Shown here: in pieces, positions 20,587 through 29,331 of the stretch | How the letters are laid out: each line of letters begins with the position of its first letter | Position numbering within the stretch: position 1 is the stretch's first letter | Source of the DNA: a virus | Length of the DNA stretch: 32,031 nt | Reading direction: 5' to 3' (one strand) | Virus record (IMG/VR): IMGVR_UViG_3300021961_000372 | Coordinates: 1-32,031 of that record | Notes under the pieces: generated by a model | Seen by the model: the letters and a program-made list of their open reading frames with translations, nothing else | Database searches by the model: none | Told to the model about the DNA's origin: nothing | Position numbers and translations under genes: made by a program

Positions 20587-20714
20587 TGTGGCCTCCGAGG
20601 GTTTGCGTGCATATGCACGGCGATCATATCATTATAAGTTGGCTTGGTAAACAACGCGAGATTGACGCGGATCGCACCAATCAACAGCTTGGGAAAAGCC
20701 AGCTTGCGCGTCAT
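20565..20714 (-). CDS. Possible small basic protein (49 aa)
   Basis: A frame starting MTRKLAFPKLLIGAIRVNLALF begins 3 bases after the stop of the upstream fibre gene, with GGAGATAGGA in front. It overlaps the start of the 145-aa gene by 22 bases in another frame. The middle coincides with the TATAAT and palindrome, so it competes with a regulatory reading of this gap. Not recognised. Confidence 0.3.
   Translation of the reverse strand: MTRKLAFPKLLIGAIRVNLALFTKPTYNDMIAVHMHANPRRPQWQLSTR
20606..20636 (-). promoter_or_regulatory. Candidate internal late promoter and operator
   Basis: TATAAT is found on the minus strand at 20631-20636. Just downstream is the perfect 14-bp palindrome CGTGCATATGCACG (20606-20619), about where transcription would begin, 20 bases before the 145-aa gene. 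No good -35 is seen at 16-18 bases, so it may need an activator. Confidence 0.35.
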
Positions 20715-20716
20715 TC

Positions 20717-21544
20717 CTATCTCCAGCCTATTGAAATTTTGCCAGCCGAAAAAGTTCCTGTGGCTTTAACTCTAATGCCATCAACTGTGCCGATACCAGT
20801 GACGCTACCACCACCGTTACATTCAGCGACTCCTAACGCAAGTGAATGACTCTGTACCCAAGTATCACTTGCAGCCTTGATAAAGGTCATAATTCCGTGA
20901 ATCGGCCTAGTGGTACTATCATTGTAGATAAACATACCGTCTGTGGCCGAACTTTCGGCGCCCGACGTACCAGAAGATGAGTTGTATCCAGAAGACACAA
21001 CAGAGCCACCAACTCTCAACTGCACTCTGCCCGTGCCTGTATGAGTGAAGTTTATGAAGTAGACGTTAATCTCTGTCGCGGTGCTTGGTATCCCAGTAAA
21101 GTCTACAGTTGACCCGGATGTAGTGTCCTGAGTGGAGGACAGGCTTAAAGCAGGTGACGGTGCCAATGCCAGAATGGCCGATTTCACATTCGCAGGGGAC
21201 ACAAGGCTTTGCGTCGTGCCAGTTCCAGTCTGCCATGTAGCTGTTGATTGATCGCCAAGAAGGCCGGTTTGCGTCCCGCTGGTATTGACAACTTGGGTAT
21301 CATCGAGGATGCGGCCTATGTTTGATGTCTGGTCGATGTATAGCAAATTGCACCAAGCAGAGTTTGCTTCATTACGCTGCTTTAGAATGTTGTTTGTTGT
21401 GTCGTACCAGAGTTGATTGGCAAAGGTCGGTGAAGGCGCAGATCCGCCAGAACTGGTTGATGCCAGCGCCTGTAGCGCGTTATTCAAGTCAGTCCTAGCA
21501 GCGCTTGCTGTCTGGTTGGTAATAGTCATGTCATGCTGCGACAT
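20717..21544 (-). CDS. Tail fibre or minor tail protein (275 aa)
   Basis: The N-terminus MSQHDMTITNQTASAARTDLNNALQALAS followed by NQLWYDTTNNILKQRNEANSAW is a frequent start of siphovirus tail-fibre proteins. The rest is Ser/Thr/Gly-rich with strand character, including VYFINFTHTGTGRVQLRVGG and FSAGKISIGW at the end. It begins one base after the stop of the tip protein gene, the standard order of tip then fibre. A short receptor-binding or linking fibre is likely. Confidence 0.75.
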   Translation of the reverse strand: MSQHDMTITNQTASAARTDLNNALQALASTSSGGSAPSPTFANQLWYDTTNNILKQRNEANSAWCNLLYIDQTSNIGRILDDTQVVNTSGTQTGLLGDQSTATWQTGTGTTQSLVSPANVKSAILALAPSPALSLSSTQDTTSGSTVDFTGIPSTATEINVYFINFTHTGTGRVQLRVGGSVVSSGYNSSSGTSGAESSATDGMFIYNDSTTRPIHGIMTFIKAASDTWVQSHSLALGVAECNGGGSVTGIGTVDGIRVKATGTFSAGKISIGWR

Positions 21545-21545
21545 A

Positions 21546-24161
21546 TCAATACTCCACTGTTGCGGATAGGGTTGTCACATATGGCGTGACGTTAGCGTTT
21601 GTGTTGGAGAATATGGCACGAAACTGCACATATCGCCCAACAATTTCTCCAGACGCATCCGACCAACTACCCCAAGTTGAGGCGTCTTCCGATGCTCTGC
21701 ATTGAACCTGAACCGCAAAGTCTGCGAAGTCAGCAGTTTCATCCGTCCAAGTATCCCAATTATCCGGCCATGTATCCCAGTTACCAGGCAAGTCATCCCA
21801 GTTAATAGAGCCGCCAGAGGCCAAGGCGTGTTTGCGGGTCTGTGCGATATTATAAGATGCGCGAACAGTGCGAGATGTCCCGACATCAAAATAACCAGCA
21901 CCACCGTGGTAAAAATCATACGTCCCGGTAGATCCGGCGCTCGTATAGCTAGTCATATACAAGGCACCGCCAGATGCGGTAAGATTTGTCTTTGTGCCTA
22001 AGAAGGTGGTGCTTTCCGTGTCTGTGTCGGAGACGCCAAGCTGCGGAAGCTCTGATGGGCTGACCACAATGCTTGCAGCGGTATAGCTTTCGTTGCCTGT
22101 TTTGTCGATTGCCGTCAGGAAGAATTTGCCAGCCAGAGCAGGATAGGTGACGCTAGTTGCTGGACGAGCAATCTTGTAGATCACGCGCTGAACGCTGGCA
22201 TCGCCAAACGAAGAAGAGGAGTTTGACGAATACCACAGCGAATAGTGCGACAGGTCCAAATCTGCAACCGCATCCCAGTGCATGAACAATGTGCCGCCAG
22301 ACAGCAAGTGGTCGAAGTTTGTCGGAGCCGCTGGAGGTGTGGTGTCAGCGGTCATATTGATGGTTGATGTGACTTCAGCGCCAGAGAAGCCAAACGCATT
22401 CACTGGTGTAACCTTCACTGTGTAATTGATTGCAGGCTCATCAATCTGCGGAACTTCAATGTCGTTAATCTCAAAGCGAGCAACATCTTGCGCCCCGCCA
22501 GGAAGACGCCCTTGGCCCAAGTTTTTATAGTTTGCGTCTGCTGTCTTTTTGTAGCGAATGCGAACAAAGTCGATCTGCTCAAATGAGGTTGAGGTAACAT
22601 AAATCACCATCGCATTGGTGACGTTTTGATTGACTGCTCTGTATTCCTGAGACAGCGACACGCCGATTGTCGGCACCTCATTGATGGCTGGGAGGTTTGT
22701 GTTGTTGGCAGCAAGCTCACTCTCCTCCGCATCCCAATCGAATGCCGCAGAGCTTGTCTCGCGCAGCGTCATGGAGATACGGATTGCACCGCTGTCACCT
22801 CTGGTCAGCGACCAAGAGCCTACCTCAAATTCCTTATTGGTCCAGCCGTACTCGGCAATCGTCAAGTCAACAATATCACCGACTTCAACGCCAAGCGCGG
22901 TCAGGTCGAAATCTGCCACAAACGTCATCTGCTCGCGGCTGCGGAAGAGCATCTGCTTGGCAACGCGCTGGGCGCGATATGGGTCAGTCAGGAACGTGAA
23001 ACTTACATCGAGCGGATTCTCAATGTTGTTGTCCTCAGCCAAGAATGTGCTGCTAGTGATCGCCGGAAAGTCGGCCTCGACATAATCAGCGGCGGCGTGG
23101 ACAAACTTACCAGTGATGGAATTGTAGTTGTCCCGGCGGGATGCCTTTGTCGGCAACGATATGCTGCTGCGTAGGTTGTCGAGCGTAAATGACTTAACGC
23201 TGGCGGAATAGACGCCAACCTTCAGCTTCCAATCGCCCCCACCGTAAAAAAGAGCGCCATTGCAAGACTTAACTAGGTCTTGCAGGGTTTGACCAACAGG
23301 AACGTCCGAGCGAACAACGCCATTGATCGTATAACGCTTTTGCGTACCACCGACCGCGAGGGGGATATTATCATCGCAATCGTTGGCCGCTGCCGCGAAA
23401 TATGTATCGTCAGTTGAGGTATCATCCAATCCATACGAAGACCGGATGTAGTCCCTGATGACCAGCGCAGCATTTGCTGAAGCAGGATAGACTTGAGCAG
23501 CGCCAGCGGTATTGGCGACCTTCTTGCCGTCCACAACTGCTGTTATGTTGGGGATTCCACCGCTGAAAATTTCTCCGTCATATTCGAAGCGGACGTATAA
23601 ATATGCAATGCCATTGCCGACGAAACTCGACCCAACGGAACCAGTTGTCCCGGAAGTCTCTGAAACAAGATCACTGTCAGCTGTGGTCTGTGTCCCGTTA
23701 TACTTCTTGATTCTGATCTTGCTGGCCCAAGGATCGCTCGTCACAAAGCCGCTACCATCGAGCGCGACGATCTGATCGTTGATATAAATATCCCCAATGC
23801 TCTCAACTGGCGAACCCGCCAGCGTAATTATCATATGTAGATATTTGTTCTGCGTTCCGCTTGCAGACATATAAGTTATGACGCCGCCCTTACGGACACG
23901 GCCATAGACATACTCATGAGGCTCTGCCGCGCCCCGGAAGTTCAGAAGTGAGCCTTGGTTCTGGGCGGCAGACAACTGCTGTTCAGCTAGGGCGTTCAGC
24001 GCGTATGACGTGATCGCTGTGGTTGCCGCGTAGTAGATCACGTTTGCCGCAATATATGCTGCCGTTGAACCACCCAACGCGGAAGCTATGGCAGGCACCA
24101 CAATTTCTGGATGCCTTGGCGCCACATCCCAATCGGCGTGGCGCATCACATTGAATGGCAT
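21546..24161 (-). CDS. gpJ-like tail tip / host-specificity protein (about 871 aa)
   Basis: This large protein occupies the place of lambda gpJ: after the NlpC/P60-like protein, before the fibres. An Ala-rich hydrophobic N-terminal segment is followed by RGAAEPHEYVYGRVRKGGV and the typical tip core (ITLAGSPVESIGDIYIN, NGVVRSDVPVGQTLQDLVKSCNG). FN3-like parts start near residue 580, and a Trp-rich repeat (NWDDLPGNWDTWPDNWDTW) lies near 800. It forms the tail tip and contacts the host. The ATG at 24161 is used; a TTG at 24179 would add six residues. Confidence 0.85.
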   Translation of the reverse strand: MPFNVMRHADWDVAPRHPEIVVPAIASALGGSTAAYIAANVIYYAATTAITSYALNALAEQQLSAAQNQGSLLNFRGAAEPHEYVYGRVRKGGVITYMSASGTQNKYLHMIITLAGSPVESIGDIYINDQIVALDGSGFVTSDPWASKIRIKKYNGTQTTADSDLVSETSGTTGSVGSSFVGNGIAYLYVRFEYDGEIFSGGIPNITAVVDGKKVANTAGAAQVYPASANAALVIRDYIRSSYGLDDTSTDDTYFAAAANDCDDNIPLAVGGTQKRYTINGVVRSDVPVGQTLQDLVKSCNGALFYGGGDWKLKVGVYSASVKSFTLDNLRSSISLPTKASRRDNYNSITGKFVHAAADYVEADFPAITSSTFLAEDNNIENPLDVSFTFLTDPYRAQRVAKQMLFRSREQMTFVADFDLTALGVEVGDIVDLTIAEYGWTNKEFEVGSWSLTRGDSGAIRISMTLRETSSAAFDWDAEESELAANNTNLPAINEVPTIGVSLSQEYRAVNQNVTNAMVIYVTSTSFEQIDFVRIRYKKTADANYKNLGQGRLPGGAQDVARFEINDIEVPQIDEPAINYTVKVTPVNAFGFSGAEVTSTINMTADTTPPAAPTNFDHLLSGGTLFMHWDAVADLDLSHYSLWYSSNSSSSFGDASVQRVIYKIARPATSVTYPALAGKFFLTAIDKTGNESYTAASIVVSPSELPQLGVSDTDTESTTFLGTKTNLTASGGALYMTSYTSAGSTGTYDFYHGGAGYFDVGTSRTVRASYNIAQTRKHALASGGSINWDDLPGNWDTWPDNWDTWTDETADFADFAVQVQCRASEDASTWGSWSDASGEIVGRYVQFRAIFSNTNANVTPYVTTLSATVEY

Positions 24162-24169
24162 TCTTCGCG

Positions 24170-24577
24170 TCACAGCCAAGCCCCTTCGACTTCATTCACA
24201 GATATGTATATCATATCTTCCCCACCAAGAAAAACAGCCGTCACACCGCAAGCTATACCCAGAGCATAGCGAGTAAAGTACGGTCTTGCCATGCTTGAGA
24301 TAACAAGCGCACCCTTCGGTGGAAAGCCGTCAACTGGAGTGAGCTTGGATGTCAGAGCATTGCGAAGGTCAGTGGTGTTATACTTCTCCCACATCCACTT
24401 CGCAAAATCCTTGCGGCCAAGGCTGGCGTATTGACCCATAACATCGTCAGCATAGCCAGAGCCGTGCATCGCCCGCCAAGCCCCGTTGGTAAAGGTCAGG
24501 CAATCATGGACGCCAAGCTCAAATCGCTTCCCGCGCTGGGCATTCAGATATGCTATTAGTCGGCCTTGCGTCCCCAC
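24170..24577 (-). CDS. DUF6950 / NlpC-P60-like tail protein (135 aa)
   Basis: The product shows the phage tail hydrolase-like pattern: RFELGVHDCLTFTNGAW with the possible catalytic Cys near residue 26, then a helical stretch, and GALVISSMARPYFTRYALGIACG. Proteins of this type sit between lambda-L-like and gpJ-like genes and can cut peptidoglycan during DNA entry. The start is a GTG inside the end of the upstream gene. The catalytic His is not securely placed, so activity is not certain. Confidence 0.75.
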   Translation of the reverse strand: MGTQGRLIAYLNAQRGKRFELGVHDCLTFTNGAWRAMHGSGYADDVMGQYASLGRKDFAKWMWEKYNTTDLRNALTSKLTPVDGFPPKGALVISSMARPYFTRYALGIACGVTAVFLGGEDMIYISVNEVEGAWL

Positions 24578-25107
24578 GGCACTTGAACATCCTGAATGGC
24601 GGACACAAAAGAGAAGAATGTGTCTGATGGATAACGCAGCTTGTGATTTTCGTCAGTATAGCGGCGGATCTTGGCCCGCTGTAGGACGACCATCTTGCTC
24701 TCAATCGTCAGAGGAACGCTTACACGATCCGCATCATGGTTGATGGTCATCACATCCATGAAGCCGGAGAAGACCTCAACGACCGCGTTGACGCTGGCTT
24801 CGCCAAGATAGACTTTCGCCACTCGACCTTGATAATTCTCCTGCAATGCAGCGGAAATGATCGTGGACGAGATGCCGGACAGAGTGACAGTGGCTCCAAC
24901 GGAATTTAGGTCTGCAACCTCCTCAAGCCCGCTTATGTTGAGCAGGCTACCGCTCCCTATAAACGTCTGAGAGTTGATAGTCCTATTTCCGTAGCCAGTC
25001 CAAAGCCTGACCGTTCCAGACGGGAATTGCAACTCCACCGCATAATACGGCTGGCACGATGCCGCCGTCAGGGCAGCAAGTAGGCCGCTGTCGATAGTGC
25101 GGCTCAT
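24556..25107 (-). CDS. Minor tail / distal tail protein (183 aa)
   Basis: The product starts MSRTIDSGLLAALTAASCQPYYAVELQF and has GTVRLWTGYGNRTINSQTFIGSGSLLNISGLEEV, the pattern of DUF2163-type and lambda gpL-position tail proteins. The later GFMDVMTINHDADRVSVPLTIESKM strands support it. It should form part of the tail tip ring together with the 205-aa protein. It overlaps the upstream stop as TAATG and the next gene by 22 bases. Confidence 0.75.
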   Translation of the reverse strand: MSRTIDSGLLAALTAASCQPYYAVELQFPSGTVRLWTGYGNRTINSQTFIGSGSLLNISGLEEVADLNSVGATVTLSGISSTIISAALQENYQGRVAKVYLGEASVNAVVEVFSGFMDVMTINHDADRVSVPLTIESKMVVLQRAKIRRYTDENHKLRYPSDTFFSFVSAIQDVQVPWGRKAD

Positions 25108-25724
25108 TACACGACCTCCATCGCGCTGAAGTTAATGCCGTAGATGGACGCCTCGCTGATCGACCACTCGGATGAGTTGCTCGATAAGCGGAAGTTGCCG
25201 ACCGTGTTTGACGTGACGACAGTCGAGTTGTCAGTAGGAGCCGTCCGTATATGCGGCCACAGCGTCAAGGTGGCCTGACCGGATCCGTCAGTGGAGACAT
25301 CCTCCAAGACCTTATGCAGAGTGGCCGACGATGCGGCACCAAGCTGGATGTAATCCCCAGCGCGGAGCCAGTTCGTCACGTCAGCGGTGGCTCCATCTAT
25401 GTTCAAGGTTGCGCCAGTCTGGCTCGCGCCATTAACGAGCGGCGTTCCACCTAGCGTCCCTCTTGCGGTGGCTGCGCTAGGATCGCCCATCAGGAACGTG
25501 CCGTATTGTCCGCGCAGGCTTGTCAACCAGGCAATCCAGACTTCGGCGTCCGCCCGCTTCATTGGCGGCAGGGATACATCCGCTTCCCACATCTGACCTG
25601 CGCTCGCCTGGGCTTGACCAGCAAAGGTGAATGGGCTGCGGTCGTAGGCGACAGCATTTGTAGCCCGCAGCGACACGGAGCGGATGCCTGTGTGCGATGG
25701 CAGGGTTAGCGGGTAGGTCGTCAT
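25107..25724 (-). CDS. Minor tail protein, distal tail-like (205 aa)
   Basis: The product starts MTTYPLTLPSHTGIRSVSLRA and holds a WEADVSLPPMKRADAEVWIAWL segment, GTFLMGDPSAA and a strand-rich C-terminal domain. This is the protein usually found between tape measure and the gpL-like gene in these phages, a distal tail or DUF2460-like position. It overlaps the tape measure stop as ATGA. Structural role in the tail tip is likely; the exact family is not certain. Confidence 0.75.
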   Translation of the reverse strand: MTTYPLTLPSHTGIRSVSLRATNAVAYDRSPFTFAGQAQASAGQMWEADVSLPPMKRADAEVWIAWLTSLRGQYGTFLMGDPSAATARGTLGGTPLVNGASQTGATLNIDGATADVTNWLRAGDYIQLGAASSATLHKVLEDVSTDGSGQATLTLWPHIRTAPTDNSTVVTSNTVGNFRLSSNSSEWSISEASIYGINFSAMEVV

Positions 25725-27685
25725 GCGTAGCCTCTTCCTGTCACGCTGCGGCGCTGTGCATCGAAGACAGCGGCCTTGGTGGTTTCGACAATGCGCGGCA
25801 GCATCGCTTGGATTTCAGCGCGGCTGACGCCATTGCCGAAAGTGTTATTCTGGATGACGGTCACGCCGCCGCCAGAGAGTTGGTCATTCGGGATGACGCT
25901 GGCATTGCGGCTCGGCACGATCAACTCAGGCCCGCGCTCGCCAACCATGTATGGCCTGCCGGCAGTGATTGGTCCGCCCATTGCCTTTGCGCCAAGACCG
26001 ATTGGCCGAGATGGCGGGGCATAGTTGGCACCGCTTCCAGGACCGAACCAAGATCCAGAGACTTGGTTCATACCAAGGAAACTGCTGATCTGCGCGACAA
26101 GTCGCTGCACTACCAAGACGCGATATAGCTCTTTAATTATCTCGGTAGCCATTGCCTTGAACGCTTGCGGCACGGTCTTCGTGCCGTCAACCATTGACAT
26201 GAAGGCATTCTCCATTGAGGAGCGAATGCTATCCTTCAGCGATTGGAAACGGTCTTCGATCTTCTTTACCGAGTCTGCCGCTGCCTTACCAGCATCACCA
26301 GCCGCGCCGCCGAAAAGGTTTATTTCGCTTGTAGCCGATGCAATCGCGGCCTTTAGAGCGTCCCACTTCTCAGTGGAAATATACCCCAAGAACATATCTG
26401 CGTTCTTATGCATTATCCTGGCAACTTCGTTCAGTTCTGCTGCCCTATCGCTGAGTGATGTTGATAGGTTTCCAACAAACGCGGCGCCTGCTTCCTGCCC
26501 TTCGGCAAATGCCCTATTGATACGATCAATAAGAGGCTCAATCTGCGCGGCCTCTCCGACAAAAGTATTAGCCAGAGAAGATTGGAAATCGGCGAATTTA
26601 TCTATGCCAACCCTTTGCAGGAGGTCATCTAGCTTTCCAACAAGAGCATTCAGGCCGTCATCAACAAACTCAAGAGCGCCACGCAGCGCTTCCCTGAATA
26701 CATTCGGGATAAACTCCTTGATAAATTCCCATGCGGCTGCATAAGCCTTAACCGCCCCAGCGGCTGATCCTAGCAAGTTTGAAATCCAAGTCCCCTGAAT
26801 CCACTCAGCTATTGCAGCGAAGACACCAATCGTATCTGCCTTAAACTGAGCAAACCAAGCACCCAAACGGGTGATTATATAATTAATATAGATATTCACA
26901 TTGTTGCCAAACTCTTTGACAACCTCCCAGACCAAGTTGAACGCCTCCCCGAATCCGCCAACAGCCTTTCTCAGCGTCAAAAAGCGCTCAATCAAGTATC
27001 CCAGACCGATGATTATTGCCGCTGGGAGAAATCTAGCCAAGATCATCTGAACGCGAGCAACGGCCACGCCCATCGCATACATTGCGCCCTGAAAAGTGAT
27101 TGTTGACGCAGTGGCGATTGCTATAGAGGCAACATATTTGCCGGCCATGTAGGTCGCAAAAAGACCAGCCGTAATCAATGCGGTGTCAATATTCTGGAGC
27201 ATAATCTGCATTGCGCCAGAGAAATTACCGACCATTGATTTGACCGCGCCAGCCACCGCTGCAAAAGGCTCTTGCAGAACACCAAGTGCTGCGCCCAATT
27301 CGCCAACGCTTGCACCACTTCGGGACGCGGCAATACTAAATGCGGAGAAGATTGCCACGCCAGCACCAAGGATGGCACCAAACGGTCCAAATATGCCGAG
27401 AAGCTGCGAGCCTTGCTGGCCGAAGGCTTGCATCTTGCTTGTGCCGTTTGCGACCTGGACCGCATAGTCACCGATCTGGAAGCCAGCCTGCTGCAATGCA
27501 CCCATTGCAAAGCGCCGAGTGCGGCGCTGGGCATCGCTAACGCTGCCGCCGTATTGATTGACGGCGCGTTGTGAGCGTGTCATCTGCCCTTCCAAGCCTC
27601 TCAGCTTGTTCTGGACTGCCTGTATCGCAGGGATGCCAGTGACGTTGGCGTCAATGCGAAACTCCATATCAGCGTTTCGAGCCAT
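25721..27685 (-). CDS. Tape measure protein (654 aa)
   Basis: The long, mostly helical product with coiled coils (KLRGLEGQMTRSQRAVNQYGG near the N-terminus) and hydrophobic segments (LLGIFGPFGAILGAGVAIFSAF; ITAGLFATYMAGKYVASIAIA) is typical of a tape measure. It sets tail length and may help DNA across the membrane. The C-terminus has the phage-tail motif GGPITAGRPYMVGERGPELIVPS. It follows the chaperone frameshift pair, the classical lambda order, and its start overlaps the end of the chaperone extension by 17 bases. At 654 aa it suggests a tail of about 100 nm if 1.5 A per residue holds. Confidence 0.92.
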   Translation of the reverse strand: MARNADMEFRIDANVTGIPAIQAVQNKLRGLEGQMTRSQRAVNQYGGSVSDAQRRTRRFAMGALQQAGFQIGDYAVQVANGTSKMQAFGQQGSQLLGIFGPFGAILGAGVAIFSAFSIAASRSGASVGELGAALGVLQEPFAAVAGAVKSMVGNFSGAMQIMLQNIDTALITAGLFATYMAGKYVASIAIATASTITFQGAMYAMGVAVARVQMILARFLPAAIIIGLGYLIERFLTLRKAVGGFGEAFNLVWEVVKEFGNNVNIYINYIITRLGAWFAQFKADTIGVFAAIAEWIQGTWISNLLGSAAGAVKAYAAAWEFIKEFIPNVFREALRGALEFVDDGLNALVGKLDDLLQRVGIDKFADFQSSLANTFVGEAAQIEPLIDRINRAFAEGQEAGAAFVGNLSTSLSDRAAELNEVARIMHKNADMFLGYISTEKWDALKAAIASATSEINLFGGAAGDAGKAAADSVKKIEDRFQSLKDSIRSSMENAFMSMVDGTKTVPQAFKAMATEIIKELYRVLVVQRLVAQISSFLGMNQVSGSWFGPGSGANYAPPSRPIGLGAKAMGGPITAGRPYMVGERGPELIVPSRNASVIPNDQLSGGGVTVIQNNTFGNGVSRAEIQAMLPRIVETTKAAVFDAQRRSVTGRGYA

Positions 27686-27827
27686 TTTTCTCCAACTCCT
27701 CTACGATCTTAAAGTAGGCGACCCATTCATTATACTCTCCGAGAGTAATTTCCTCAATCTCTGCGATGGTCTTCCCAAGTCTGTCAGCCAAGGCAATGAG
27801 GTTCATTCTGAATGGGTCGCCCCTTAG
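27669..27827 (-). CDS. gpT-like extension of the tail chaperone by -1 frameshift
   Basis: From the slippery site the -1 frame reads LRGDPFR, then MNLIALADRLGKTIAEIEEI and ends at 27669. This matches the short T part that is fused to the G-like chaperone in lambda-type phages. The fused product would be 165 aa (113 + 7 + 45). An internal ATG at 27806 allows a 45-aa protein, but no good ribosome site precedes it. It overlaps the tape measure start by 17 bases. The arrangement (G, -1 shift, T, tape measure) is a strong context argument. Confidence 0.8.
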   Translation of the reverse strand, partial: LRGDPFRMNLIALADRLGKTIAEIEEITLGEYNEWVAYFKIVEELEKNGSKR

Positions 27828-28165
27828 TTTTTTTCATGCTCCTCAACATCAGTTGAGCCAAGTATAGCACCGAATACCTTGGCGATAATTCCGATAGTCT
27901 CCCCCATCAGAATAGGCTTATCCTCCAACGTAAATACTTTCTCCCCAGCTTCATCCTCAGCCTTGAGGATAATAGTCTCTACCATTGCTGAAAGGGTTGG
28001 CATGGACAGGAAATCTTTATGTTTGCGCTGGATGCGCTCAATATCCCGTGCCGTAACCTCTGAGAAGTAGAGAAGGAGTGGGGCATCATCACCCCACTCC
28101 TCGACTTCAACAGAGCCGCGCTCCCGTTCAGCCCGTTTGGCTGCTATGCGGCTTGCAATGCTCAT
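27824..28165 (-). CDS. Tail assembly chaperone, gpG-like (113 aa)
   Basis: The product starts MSIASRIAAKRAERERGSVEVEEWG and holds SEVTARDIERIQRKH and ILKAEDEAGEKVFTLEDKPIL. It is of the size and position of lambda gpG: between the major tail protein and the tape measure. It coats the tape measure during tail assembly and is absent from the mature tail. Its last codons, GAA AAA AAC TAA, contain the slippery heptamer that gives the longer G-T form. Confidence 0.85.
   Translation of the reverse strand: MSIASRIAAKRAERERGSVEVEEWGDDAPLLLYFSEVTARDIERIQRKHKDFLSMPTLSAMVETIILKAEDEAGEKVFTLEDKPILMGETIGIIAKVFGAILGSTDVEEHEKN
27827..27833 (-). promoter_or_regulatory. Slippery heptamer A_AAA_AAC for -1 frameshifting
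   Basis: On the minus strand the zero frame reads GAA AAA AAC TAA. A AAA AAC is a canonical X_XXY_YYZ -1 site, with the stop codon next to it. The -1 frame continues open for 53 codons. A small GGG-GCGA-CCC hairpin with a GNRA loop lies 4 bases downstream. Confidence 0.85.
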
Positions 28166-28169
28166 ACCA

Positions 28170-28559
28170 TTACACCGTGGTAGTGGTTAGAGCGCCAGAA
28201 CCCTGCACCGAAATGGACATCTCGACCAGACCGTCATGCGACGACGAAATCGAGCGTCCAGTGACGATGGCCGTGCCGGACAGGTAAGTGTCGCCAGCGG
28301 AATCGCCTTCGGGGTAGAGGTTCAGGGTGACTTCAGCGCCGATGGTGAGAGCGCCTTGACCGCTGCTGTCGGTTTCATCCCAAAGGACATCAACCGAACC
28401 GCTGAACGAAGTCAGAGACGACTTGAACGTGCGAGCAGTGTCGCCCATCGTGGTGTCGTCAAGTGTGTCCGCCGTCTCTTCGAGCGAGAAGCTGCGGATT
28501 TCTGCAATAGCGTTGGCACCGACCTTTACGGTTCCTTCGCTTCCAGTGTGTGTAGCCAT
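28170..28559 (-). CDS. Major tail (tube) protein (129 aa)
   Basis: The product starts MATHTGSEGTVKVGANAIAEIRSF and reads on through LDDTTMGDTARTFKSSLTSFSGSVDVLWD, the pattern of small siphovirus tail tube subunits. It is strand-rich with no signal or membrane part. It lies between the tail terminator and the chaperone genes, the standard place. AAGGAGG lies 5 bases upstream of the ATG, one of the strongest ribosome sites in the late region, as expected for a highly made protein. Confidence 0.9.
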   Translation of the reverse strand: MATHTGSEGTVKVGANAIAEIRSFSLEETADTLDDTTMGDTARTFKSSLTSFSGSVDVLWDETDSSGQGALTIGAEVTLNLYPEGDSAGDTYLSGTAIVTGRSISSSHDGLVEMSISVQGSGALTTTTV

Positions 28560-28570
28560 GAGGAGCCTCC

Positions 28571-29017
28571 TTATTTGGCCAGTTCAACGTCCGCAACACT
28601 TGTAACATAGCGAACGTCATACGTTAAGCGGGCAACGCCTGCTGGCTGCTCTGCCTCGCCACTAAATTCTACCTCAGTGGATGTCAAAACGGTATTCTTT
28701 GACAGACCATCAAGATAGAAATTCCCACCGATTGCCTCTTCGACCTGAACGCAAATCGCATCGAGGTCATCATCAAAAGTCTCGGTAGCTCGGACGTAAA
28801 CATCAACACTTATGCTGACGCTACGATCTAGGTTCTTTGTCGAACCCATATTCATAAGCTCGCTGCTCTCCGATACAGTCGTCACGACAAGAGCGGGCAG
28901 CTTGTCTTGTGTCAGGCTATAGATGCGAGAGGCATAGACGCGCCGATTGACCAGCGATACGCCAGCCTTCAGCACATCCACCATCTTGTCTCTTACTTGC
29001 CTGCGGACGTGAGCCAT
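28571..29017 (-). CDS. Tail terminator/completion protein (148 aa)
   Basis: The product starts MAHVRRQVRDKMVDVLKAG and has LPALVVTTVSESSEL, RSVSISVDVYVRATETFDDDLD and a final VARLTYDVRYVTS strand. This matches gpU/gp17-type tail terminator folds in size and in the order of strands and helices. It caps the tail and joins it to the head. It overlaps the previous stop as TAATG and lies directly before the major tail gene. Confidence 0.8.
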   Translation of the reverse strand: MAHVRRQVRDKMVDVLKAGVSLVNRRVYASRIYSLTQDKLPALVVTTVSESSELMNMGSTKNLDRSVSISVDVYVRATETFDDDLDAICVQVEEAIGGNFYLDGLSKNTVLTSTEVEFSGEAEQPAGVARLTYDVRYVTSVADVELAK

Positions 29018-29331
29018 TATTGCTTCTCCAGCATTACAACGGATACGCCAGTGCCATCATGCGTCCACATACGGACGATATACCTAACACCAGAGACAAT
29101 CATCTCGTCCGTCTCGGAGACGTATGGGATGTCCGCCGTGCGGCAAGTAACTCTCGGCTGCTCTTGGCTGACAGGGACAGCCCCGCCCATATCGACGGGG
29201 ACTGTCTCGTTGTCGAAGATGCCGTAAATGGTCGCGTCACCCATTGCTGCTTTGCGGCGATAGGTGATCGCAGTGGCAAATTCATCTACATCAAGGATAG
29301 CCGCGAGGTCACTCGCTATCGGAAGCGCCAT
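29017..29331 (-). CDS. Head-tail joining protein (104 aa)
   Basis: The chosen ATG at 29331 gives MALPIASDLAAILDVDEFATAITYR. The rest is strand-rich, with GVRYIVRMWTHDGTGVSVVMLEK at the end. Small proteins with this start and pattern sit between capsid and tail terminator genes and finish the neck. A longer form from 29364 would begin inside the upstream gene with no good ribosome site. It overlaps the upstream gene by 23 bases. Confidence 0.75.
   Translation of the reverse strand: MALPIASDLAAILDVDEFATAITYRRKAAMGDATIYGIFDNETVPVDMGGAVPVSQEQPRVTCRTADIPYVSETDEMIVSGVRYIVRMWTHDGTGVSVVMLEKQ

Noticed and set aside
22626-23174. 182-aa rightward frame opposite the tail tip gene
   Set aside because: A mirror frame of the gpJ-like gene with no recognisable motif or ribosome site.
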